Of a stretch of 40,577 nt of DNA, positions 22,292-29,308 are shown one piece after another (within the stretch, counting starts at the first letter, position 1; every line of letters begins with the position of its first letter). The stretch lies in NCBI GenBank assembly GCA_002774365.1, contig PEYM01000086.1, positions 1 to 40,577 on the forward strand, in the 5' to 3' direction. Under the pieces are notes generated by a model. The model had not been told where the DNA came from and ran no database searches. It saw only the letters and a list, made by a program, of their open reading frames with translations. Source of the DNA: Candidatus Saganbacteria bacterium CG08_land_8_20_14_0_20_45_16. GTDB taxonomy: Bacteria; Margulisbacteria; WOR-1; O2-12-FULL-45-9. Position numbers and translations under genes: made by a program.

Positions 22292-23548
22292 ATGGCTGAG
22301 AGAAAATATAATAAACCAGAGATCGCCTCACAAAAAAAGAGGATAAAGTTAGCTCCGGCCATTGGCGATTGGACAACTTACAATCCGCCTAAAGTCTTGG
22401 TCAAGCAGGTCAAAAGCGGCCTCTATGGTTTTGATCGCTTGTCGAAAAAAGAACTCAACCAAGCCCTTAACATTCATTATCGTTTTATCCAGGACCTGCT
22501 GAAAAAGTTTAGGATTGACCTGGGCTTGTCCGTCGAGCTTTTTTCCGTCCAGATCGAGCAGACAACATATCTAAATTTTTTGCGCTCCCTGGCTGGGCCA
22601 ATCATTCAAGGCCAGATCAAGCTCCCTAACCTACACGAACACATCACCCTTTTGCTTGATCTGCCTGTGGCTAATTCTATAATAAATTATGGCTTGGGCA
22701 GTATTGACCTAGAAGCGATCAACCGGGCTTTAACCGACGGAGAAAGGACAACCCTGGAAACAATCTTGGCCAATTATCTGAATGATTTAAGCCAGGCTTT
22801 TGCTGGCACAATCAAAGACCTTTCTCTTACGCTCTCAAGTTCTCCTGAAGTAATAATTGACCCAACAATTATTCCAGCGTCAACCTTTATGATCTTTTGC
22901 GCTGAGGTCGCCTTGGCTGATAATCCTCCTGGCAAGATCTTCATTGCCTATCAAAACAATTTTCTCAAGTCACTCCTGGAAAATTACCGTTGGCAAGATC
23001 AACACAGAGAACCAGATTTTACCCGCTTGCCTGCCGCTATTTTGGCCAAGATTAAGGTGCCACTCCTCACAGTTTTAGGCGAAACAACTTTGACCACCAA
23101 TGAGATCAGTTCGCTAGAAAGCGGGGATATTATTGCCCTAGAAGCCCCATTGGAAAACGGGGCCTTGACCATGGTTGGTGACTTGATCAAGATCATTACC
23201 GAGCCTGGCACAAAAGTCAACAAAAGTGCTATCCGCGTGGTTAATGTACAGGAAAAAACTGCTGTTCGACCAGCTAAACCCTTATCAATTCCGGCCAAAG
23301 AGCTAATCGCACCACCAGTCGTGCAGCCTTTAGTCACGCCGCCACCAGCACCACCAGCACCAGCACCACCACTCCCAGAAAAACCTCCGCTACCAAGACC
23401 AGCGGCCAAACCACTGACAGCCCCGCCCAAACCAGCGCCGGCCCCAAAGCCGCCAAAACCAGACCCATTTGAAGAAGATGATTTCCTGGACGATGACTTT
23501 TTGGACGACGATTTCACTGAAGATGATTTTAACAAAGAAAGTAAATAA
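22292..23548 (+). CDS. fliM: Flagellar motor switch protein FliM, with unusual tail
   Basis: FliM forms the middle of the cytoplasmic C-ring and sets rotor direction. The 418-residue protein has the CheC-like middle domain (SGLYGFDRLSKKELNQALNIHYRF to LEAINRALTDGERTTLETIL) and the C-terminal SpoA domain (about 245-325: AKIKVPLLTVLGETTLTTNEISSLESGDIIALE). The N-terminus does not show the LSQxEIDxLL CheY-binding motif of standard FliM. After the SpoA domain come about 60 Pro/Ala-rich residues and an acidic tail of DDDFxxDDF repeats, absent from normal FliM. The gene is 15 nt after flgE-like and 16 nt before fliN. Confidence 0.85.
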   Translation: MAERKYNKPEIASQKKRIKLAPAIGDWTTYNPPKVLVKQVKSGLYGFDRLSKKELNQALNIHYRFIQDLLKKFRIDLGLSVELFSVQIEQTTYLNFLRSLAGPIIQGQIKLPNLHEHITLLLDLPVANSIINYGLGSIDLEAINRALTDGERTTLETILANYLNDLSQAFAGTIKDLSLTLSSSPEVIIDPTIIPASTFMIFCAEVALADNPPGKIFIAYQNNFLKSLLENYRWQDQHREPDFTRLPAAILAKIKVPLLTVLGETTLTTNEISSLESGDIIALEAPLENGALTMVGDLIKIITEPGTKVNKSAIRVVNVQEKTAVRPAKPLSIPAKELIAPPVVQPLVTPPPAPPAPAPPLPEKPPLPRPAAKPLTAPPKPAPAPKPPKPDPFEEDDFLDDDFLDDDFTEDDFNKESK

Positions 23549-23564
23549 GGAGGAGAAAGTAGCC

Positions 23565-23855
23565 ATGGAATTAAACAATGTAAAACTGCCTGAGTTTGGA
23601 GAAGAACAAAAAGGTGAAAAGCTTGATCAACGAAGCCTAGGCAATATTCCAATTAAAGCAACCGTTGAACTAGGACAAACAGAATTGTCACTCAAAGAGA
23701 TCCTGGACCTGGCCGAAGGCTCAATTATTGAGCTGGGCCGCTTGGCCGGGGAACCGCTGGACCTTAAGGTAGGCGGTCAGCTAATTGCTCAAGGTGAAGT
23801 TGTGGCTGTTGACGATTATTACGGGCTACGGATCACTAACCTGGCAATCAGATGA
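23565..23855 (+). CDS. fliN: Flagellar motor switch protein FliN
   Basis: FliN is the small SpoA-domain protein that forms the base of the C-ring. The 96-residue product is almost only that domain: IPIKATVELGQTELSLKEILDLAEGSIIELGRLAGEPLDLKVGGQLIAQGEVVAVDDYYGLRIT. The start is ATG 23565, behind AAGGAGG, rather than a longer frame reaching into the fliM tail. A 4-nt overlap with fliO shows translational coupling. Confidence 0.92.
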   Translation: MELNNVKLPEFGEEQKGEKLDQRSLGNIPIKATVELGQTELSLKEILDLAEGSIIELGRLAGEPLDLKVGGQLIAQGEVVAVDDYYGLRITNLAIR

Positions 23856-24151
23856 CAACAGAAGCCTTAGCTTTTCAAACCGCACCGGTCGTTACCTTTG
23901 GCTATTTGGCCCAGGTGGTATTCTCGCTTTTAGTCGTTCTCGCCTTAATTGTTTTAGCTGCCAAGTATCTTATGCCTCGTTTCAAGATCAACCCTAGCGG
24001 TAAAACCATCCAAATCGTAGAACGCGTTTTTTTGGAACCACAAGTCAGCCTTTGCCTGGTCAAGGTTGAGGGCAAAAGATGGCTGATCGGCCTAGGCAAC
24101 AAGCAACTATTTAAAATCGATCGTCTTGATGACGAGAAAGCCAGCACATAA
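23852..24151 (+). CDS. fliO: Flagellar biosynthesis protein FliO
   Basis: FliO helps FliP ring assembly in the export apparatus. The 99-residue protein has a short N-terminal segment, one membrane helix (VVFSLLVVLALIVLAAKYLMPRF, about 22-44) and a soluble C-terminal part with IQIVERVFLEPQVSLCLVKVEGKRWLIGLG, the FliO signature strand pattern. FliO is variable in sequence; identity rests on this pattern and on position between fliN (4-nt overlap) and fliP (directly adjacent, no gap). Confidence 0.85.
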   Translation: MTTEALAFQTAPVVTFGYLAQVVFSLLVVLALIVLAAKYLMPRFKINPSGKTIQIVERVFLEPQVSLCLVKVEGKRWLIGLGNKQLFKIDRLDDEKAST

Positions 24152-24895
24152 ATGAGAAAAACATTTGGTTTAGCCCTAGTCAGTTTTTTGCTGCAAGGGG
24201 TTGTCCTGGCCCAAAAAATTGCGCCCTTAACTGACCAGATCAATTTCTCCCAAATAGTCAGTTCCCCTCAATTTAGCAATAGTATCCAATTGGTCATCAG
24301 CTTATCTTTAATCTCCTTGGTCCCTTTTTTCTTGATCTCCATTTCATCCTTTCTCAGAATAATAATTGTCTTGTCACTTATTAGGACCGCCATCGGGACC
24401 CAACAGGTACCACCCAACACCATTCTGATCAGTTTAGCTATTTTTATGACCTTGTTTGTGATGTCACCAGTCTGGACAGAGATCAATACCAAAGCCGTCG
24501 TCCCCTATAACCAAGGACAGATCAGCCAGGCTAAGGCCCTGGAGATCGGGGCTGTTCCTATTCAAAAGTTTATGCTCAAACAGACCAGGGAAAAAGACTT
24601 GGCCTTGTTTGTGCAATTTTCCAAAATTCCCAAACCAAAAACTGCTGATGATATCCCAATTTATGTCTTGATCCCATCTTTTATGATCTCAGAGCTTAAG
24701 ACTGCTTTTCAAATGGGCTTTTTGCTTTTTATCCCTTTTATTATAATTGACCTAACTGTGGCCAATATTTTGCTCTCACTGGGCATGTTCATGTTGTCGC
24801 CAGTCATGGTCTCGCTACCGTTTAAGATCTTACTTTTTGTACTAGTTGATGGCTGGAACCTGATCGCCAGGGGATTACTCTTAAGTTTTAAATAG
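24152..24895 (+). CDS. fliP: Flagellar export-gate protein FliP
   Basis: FliP is the main subunit of the export gate that passes flagellar subunits. The 247-residue protein starts with a signal-like segment (FGLALVSFLLQGVVLAQ), which FliP uses for insertion, followed by the family core SFLRIIIVLSLIRTAIGTQQVPPNTILISLAIFMTLFVMSPVW and the late blocks PSFMISELKTAFQMGFLLFIPFIIIDL and SLGMFMLSPVMVSLPFKILLFVL. Length is normal. It abuts fliO, and fliQ follows 8 nt later. Confidence 0.97.
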   Translation: MRKTFGLALVSFLLQGVVLAQKIAPLTDQINFSQIVSSPQFSNSIQLVISLSLISLVPFFLISISSFLRIIIVLSLIRTAIGTQQVPPNTILISLAIFMTLFVMSPVWTEINTKAVVPYNQGQISQAKALEIGAVPIQKFMLKQTREKDLALFVQFSKIPKPKTADDIPIYVLIPSFMISELKTAFQMGFLLFIPFIIIDLTVANILLSLGMFMLSPVMVSLPFKILLFVLVDGWNLIARGLLLSFK

Positions 24896-24903
24896 GATAA
24901 ATT

Positions 24904-25173
24904 ATGGGACAAGATTTCGCAATTCAAGTCATGTATCAAGGGATCACTACTGTGCTGATGATCTCACTACCATCAGTGTGCGTTGGCCTCTTGGTTGGTT
25001 TTATAGTTAGCCTTTTCCAAGCCGTGACCCAGATCCAGGAACAAACTTTAACCTTTGTCCCCAAGGTCATCTCAGTCCTGCTAATGGTAGCCCTTACCTC
25101 GCCTTGGATGATCTCGATCATGATCGATTTTACAACTACCCTGTGGAGCACTATTCCTAATATGGCAAGATGA
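24904..25173 (+). CDS. fliQ: Flagellar export-gate protein FliQ
   Basis: The 89-residue protein has two membrane helices in the FliQ hairpin: SLPSVCVGLLVGFIVSLFQAVTQIQEQTLTFVPKVISVLL with the VTQIQEQTLTFxPK signature, then WMISIMIDFTTTLW. FliQ sits with FliP and FliR in the gate. The last 4 nt overlap fliR (ATGA). Confidence 0.97.
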   Translation: MGQDFAIQVMYQGITTVLMISLPSVCVGLLVGFIVSLFQAVTQIQEQTLTFVPKVISVLLMVALTSPWMISIMIDFTTTLWSTIPNMAR

Positions 25174-25943
25174 TTATTTCTACCCAGCAATTTCTGGTAT
25201 ATCTCTTGATCGTAGGCAGAATTGCGGGAGTATTTATTCAAGCCCCGATCCTTAATAGTCGCAGCTTTCCTATTTTTGCTAAAACCTCACTGGTTATCTG
25301 GCTAGCCCTTGTCCTCTGGTTTGTCGTCCCAATCAATAAACCGCTGCCTGTCACCCTAAACACATTTTGGCTCGCGCTGATTTTTGAGGTCGCCATCGGG
25401 TTTGTCCTGGGATTTGTCGCTAACCTTATCTTCTTGGGTGTCCAGGCGGCTGGAGAAATTATTGACCTGCAAATGGGCCTCTCGGTTGCGTCTGCCCTTG
25501 ATCCTGTCTTTGGCGCAGTTATTTCTGTGATCGGCCGGTTGACTTTTTTCTTTGCCATGATCGTCTTTCTCGCGGTTAATGGCCATCACCTTGTCCTGTC
25601 AGCACTGCACCAAAGCTTTACCGTCATTCCTGTCGGGAAAATGGCAAATTTCTCCTCCCCGCACCTAACCATGCAAGTCGTTAACCTCTGCACTGTTTTT
25701 TGGTCAACAGCCATCAAGTTAGCTGGCCCGGCAGTGCTAATTATTTTTTTGTCTGACTTTACCTTTGGGATTGTTTCGCGGGTCGCTCCCCAAGTCAATG
25801 TCTTTATGCTCGGGTTCCAGGTCAAGCCATCGCTTGGCCTAATTACCATTTTATTTAGCTTGCCGTTCCTGGTAAAATATATTGACCACCTTATCGAATT
25901 TATGACCCAGCAATTCATCCTTTTGCTAAATAACATAAAATAG
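25170..25943 (+). CDS. fliR: Flagellar export-gate protein FliR
   Basis: The 257-residue membrane protein has the FliR pattern: VGRIAGVFIQAPILNSRSFPIFAKTSLVIWLAL near the start, EVAIGFVLGFVANLIFLGVQAAGEIIDLQMGLSVASALDP in the middle, where FliR plugs the gate, and the C-terminal PQVNVFMLGFQVKPSLGLITI. It overlaps fliQ by 4 nt, so the start at 25170 is fixed by coupling. The next gene, flhB, follows 12 nt later. Confidence 0.97.
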   Translation: MIISTQQFLVYLLIVGRIAGVFIQAPILNSRSFPIFAKTSLVIWLALVLWFVVPINKPLPVTLNTFWLALIFEVAIGFVLGFVANLIFLGVQAAGEIIDLQMGLSVASALDPVFGAVISVIGRLTFFFAMIVFLAVNGHHLVLSALHQSFTVIPVGKMANFSSPHLTMQVVNLCTVFWSTAIKLAGPAVLIIFLSDFTFGIVSRVAPQVNVFMLGFQVKPSLGLITILFSLPFLVKYIDHLIEFMTQQFILLLNNIK

Positions 25944-25955
25944 GAGAACTAAAAT

Positions 25956-27056
25956 ATGGCTGAAGGCGGAGATAAGTCAGAGGAACCTACCCCCCATCGT
26001 TTGCGCGAAGCCCGAGAAAAAGGACAGGTTGCCAAGAGCCGCGAGATTACGGTCGCGGTAGTTTTATTAGCTTCGTACATATCTCTACGCTATCTCGGTG
26101 AATTCATTATTAGGAATATAATTGAAACGATCAGGATCTTGCTCCTCCTCATCCCAGAAGCAACTAATTTTAATCTTGCTTTTGTTGGTTATGTCTTGTT
26201 AATTGCCATCAGGTGCCTCTTTTTTGCTATTATGCCAATTTTTGGCATTACCTTTCTGGCCACCTTTATCGCCGAAGTAATGCAAACAGGGTTTGTTTTT
26301 TCCTCTGAGCCGCTCAGCCCAAAACTAGAAAAGCTCAACCCGCTCCAAGGGTTGAAAAAGATCTTTTCCCTTCAGGGCTTTGTCGAGTTGATCAAATCAT
26401 TACTTAAGATCTCAATTGTCTTTTATATCTCCTGGATAGCCATTAAGGAGGACCTGCCCTACATTATCACTTTGATCGAAGCTCAACCCTGGGACCTGAT
26501 CGCGGTGGGCGGCATGTTGGTCTATAAAATTGCCATCAGGGTCGGCTTGTTTTATATTGTCATTGCCCTGCTCGATTATCTATACCATCGGTGGGAATAC
26601 ATGAGGAACCTAAAGATGTCCCGCCAGGAGGTCAAGGAAGAGTATAAACGCCTCGAAGGTGACCCGATGGTCAAGCAAAGAATGCGTGACCTACAGCGGC
26701 AGGCAGCCCAGCAACGCATGATGGGGTCCGTACCCAAAGCTGATGTCGTCGTCACCAACCCTACGCACATCGCTATTGCCTTAAAATATGAGCCGCAAAA
26801 AATGACCGCGCCCCTGCTCTTGGCTAAAGGCGAAAGAAAAATTGCGGAAGAGATCAAAAGGATCGCCGAAGCCCATGAGATCAGTATTGTTGAAAACGAG
26901 CCTTTGGCCAGGTCAATTTTTCGCACGACCAAAATCAACCATGAGATCCCGTCCGAGCTTTATCAAGCTGTAGCCGAAGTCCTAGCTTATGTTTATAAGA
27001 TCAAACGAGAGCGCCAAGAAAGGGCCAAAGCTTCTATTGCCCTGCTGCCGAGGTAG
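25956..27056 (+). CDS. flhB: Flagellar export switch protein FlhB
   Basis: FlhB changes export specificity from rod/hook to filament proteins when it cuts itself. The 366-residue product begins DKSEEPTPHRLREAREKGQVAKSREI, the conserved N-terminus, has four membrane helices, then the cytoplasmic domain with the autocleavage motif Asn268-Pro-Thr-His (VVVTNPTHIAIALKY). The rest, KGERKIAEEIKRIAEAHEISIVENEPLARSIF, is also typical. All catalytic residues are kept, so normal switching with FliK is expected. Confidence 0.97.
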   Translation: MAEGGDKSEEPTPHRLREAREKGQVAKSREITVAVVLLASYISLRYLGEFIIRNIIETIRILLLLIPEATNFNLAFVGYVLLIAIRCLFFAIMPIFGITFLATFIAEVMQTGFVFSSEPLSPKLEKLNPLQGLKKIFSLQGFVELIKSLLKISIVFYISWIAIKEDLPYIITLIEAQPWDLIAVGGMLVYKIAIRVGLFYIVIALLDYLYHRWEYMRNLKMSRQEVKEEYKRLEGDPMVKQRMRDLQRQAAQQRMMGSVPKADVVVTNPTHIAIALKYEPQKMTAPLLLAKGERKIAEEIKRIAEAHEISIVENEPLARSIFRTTKINHEIPSELYQAVAEVLAYVYKIKRERQERAKASIALLPR

Positions 27057-27141
27057 GAGTATAATGAGCGCAAATTCAAAGCCCAAAACAATAACATGGC
27101 ATATTCTGACGCCTTAATTTTGAAAACAGGACTTAACATCA

Positions 27142-29232
27142 ATGGCTACACCGGGACTTAATTTAGAGGGTTTTAAAAAGCTTTTTTCAGTCAATGACTT
27201 TCTAGTAGCTTTGCTGCTAGTCGTGATCATTGGTTTGATGATCGTTCCCTTGCCGCCGTTTGTGCTTGACCTCTTGATGACAGTGAGCATTGCTTTTGCC
27301 CTGATTATCCTCTTGGTCGCGATGTTCTTAAAGGAACCTTTGGAATTCGCTTCTTTTCCTTCTATTCTGTTAATCATCACAGTTTTTCGCTTGTCCTTAA
27401 ATATCGCGGCGTCAAGGTTGATCTTAAACCAAGGCTTTGCCGGCGATGTCATCACCGCTTTTGGGACTTTTGTGGTTGGCGGCAATTATGTTGTTGGCGC
27501 CATTATTTTTATAATCATTACGATCGTTAATTTTATTGTTATCACCAAAGGTTCAGAACGCGTGGCCGAGGTGGCCGCCAGGTTCACCTTAGACGCTATG
27601 CCCGGCAAACAAATGTCAATTGACGCTGACCTTAACGCCGGTTTAATTGACGCTAATGAAGCGCGAGCCCGTCGCCGCAAAATCGAGCGTGAAGCCACTT
27701 TCTACGGCTCCATGGACGGTGCTAATAAGTTTGTCCGCGGAGATTCCATCGCTGGGATCATTATTGTTTTGGTCAATATTATCGGCGGGATCCTGGTGGG
27801 CTGGCTGCAAGCCGGCCTCGGGGTCATGGAAGCCCTCACCCTTTACGCGCTCCTGACTATTGGCGCTGGTTTAATTGGTCAGTTAACCGCTCTTTTGATC
27901 TCGATTGCTACTGGTTTAGTGATCACTAAATCAGCCACGGAAATGAGCTTGGGCACAGATGTGGCTAGTCAGGTCTTTGCCCAACCTCGAGCCTTTGCTT
28001 TTGTCTGTATCATCATGGGCATTTTTGCCATGATCCCAGGGATCCCGACGACACCGTTTATGATCTTGGCTTCGCTTTCTGGCGGTGTGGCCTTGGTGCT
28101 GATGCGGTCGCAATCAGCCCTAGACCAGGCTAAAGTCGTGACCGAAGAAGTCACAGCCAAGGACGTGCTCAAAAAACCAGAAAGCATTTTAGGTACCTTG
28201 GGCCTTGATCCCTTATCGCTCAAGGCCGGCCGCAATCTTATCCCGTTGATTGACCCGTCGCAAAAAGGGCCGCTGCTTGAGCGCATCACTCTGATCCGGT
28301 ACAACATTGGCCAAGAACTAGGCTTTGTCATCCCTGGCGTACGGGTTATGGACGATCTTAGCCTGCCACCTGACCAATACACCATTGAGATCAGAGGGAC
28401 CAAGATCGCCCAAGGCGAAATAAAGACCGGCCATCACTTGGTTGAGCTCCCGCTGGCCCAAATCAAAGCCAAAAAACTCTCAGGCATTGGAGGGAAACAT
28501 CCGCTCACCGGTGACTTAGTCACTTGGGTTCCAGACGACGCTTTGCCCACCTTGCAAAAGCTTGGGATCGCCAGCAAACCGCCAGTAGACATTATTTCAG
28601 AACATTTTTCTGAAATCATTAAAAGGCATGCCGACGAGATCATGACCAGACAAAATGTCCAATCATTGATCGAATTAGTTAAGAATAACAATGCCGCAAT
28701 CGTCCGCGAACTGATCCCAGACTTGCTATCTCTTGGACAAGTCCACAAGGTTATGCAGCTCTTGGTACGCGAGAGAGTTTCCATCAGGGATCTTTCAACC
28801 ATTCTTGAAAAATTGGCTGATTACGCGCACCTCTCGCGCGATATAAATGTTTTAGCAGAATATGTGCGGCAGTCCCTGGCCAGGCAAATCTGCGACAAAT
28901 ATACTAACAAAGACGGAGTGATAACAGTCGTAACAATTGATCCTGCCTTAGAAGAAACCCTGATCGGCTCAATTCACCAATCAGAATATGGGTCGTTCTT
29001 GGCTGCTGATCCTAATGTTGGCGAGAAGATCCTGGTCCAAATCTCTGGGCATCTGCGTAACTTTAGACGGATGAAACTCTCGCCGGTAATTCTCTGCTCG
29101 CCTCGTCTGCGTCCGCACTTTAAGCGCTTTATTGAGCGCAGTTTTCCTGATACCTCTGTCCTCTCCTATAATGAGATCGTGCCACAGGTCAAGGTCCAAA
29201 GTATTGGCATGATCTCGGCCGAAGGAAAATAG
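27142..29232 (+). CDS. flhA: Flagellar export-gate protein FlhA
   Basis: FlhA is the large gate protein that docks chaperone-substrate complexes. The 696-residue protein has about eight membrane helices in the first 300 residues, the FHIPEP signature in the loop (VAARFTLDAMPGKQMSIDADLNAGLIDANEARARR), and a cytoplasmic domain of four subdomains from about 340 to 690. The 85-bp gap before it is the longest in the operon and contains two short open frames of 17 and 21 codons (27064 and 27102) that could be a leader, but the ATG at 27142 with AGGA 10 nt upstream gives a normal N-terminus. It is the last gene of the flagellar run. Confidence 0.97.
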   Translation: MATPGLNLEGFKKLFSVNDFLVALLLVVIIGLMIVPLPPFVLDLLMTVSIAFALIILLVAMFLKEPLEFASFPSILLIITVFRLSLNIAASRLILNQGFAGDVITAFGTFVVGGNYVVGAIIFIIITIVNFIVITKGSERVAEVAARFTLDAMPGKQMSIDADLNAGLIDANEARARRRKIEREATFYGSMDGANKFVRGDSIAGIIIVLVNIIGGILVGWLQAGLGVMEALTLYALLTIGAGLIGQLTALLISIATGLVITKSATEMSLGTDVASQVFAQPRAFAFVCIIMGIFAMIPGIPTTPFMILASLSGGVALVLMRSQSALDQAKVVTEEVTAKDVLKKPESILGTLGLDPLSLKAGRNLIPLIDPSQKGPLLERITLIRYNIGQELGFVIPGVRVMDDLSLPPDQYTIEIRGTKIAQGEIKTGHHLVELPLAQIKAKKLSGIGGKHPLTGDLVTWVPDDALPTLQKLGIASKPPVDIISEHFSEIIKRHADEIMTRQNVQSLIELVKNNNAAIVRELIPDLLSLGQVHKVMQLLVRERVSIRDLSTILEKLADYAHLSRDINVLAEYVRQSLARQICDKYTNKDGVITVVTIDPALEETLIGSIHQSEYGSFLAADPNVGEKILVQISGHLRNFRRMKLSPVILCSPRLRPHFKRFIERSFPDTSVLSYNEIVPQVKVQSIGMISAEGK

Positions 29233-29255
29233 ACTTAAGCTTTCCAAGAATTTCA

Positions 29256-29283
29256 TTGACACACTCCCTAGTAGTACTATAAT
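29256..29283 (+). promoter_or_regulatory. Consensus promoter of the first envelope-cluster gene
   Basis: TTGACA (29256-29261), 16 nt, TATAAT (29278-29283): both boxes are perfect. The ribosome-binding site AAAGGGGGG (29295-29303) and ATG 29309 follow. This predicts very strong, constitutive-type expression. Confidence 0.75.
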
Positions 29284-29308
29284 TAGTGTAACTTAAAGGG
29301 GGGTTCAG

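Noticed and set aside
22999-23652. 217-codon Gly/Ser-rich open frame on the minus strand
   Set aside because: It is antisense to the Pro/Asp-rich tail of fliM and its composition mirrors that tail. It has no independent support.
27064-27117. 17-codon frame before flhA as a gene
   Set aside because: Too short to support without conservation; kept only as an observation.
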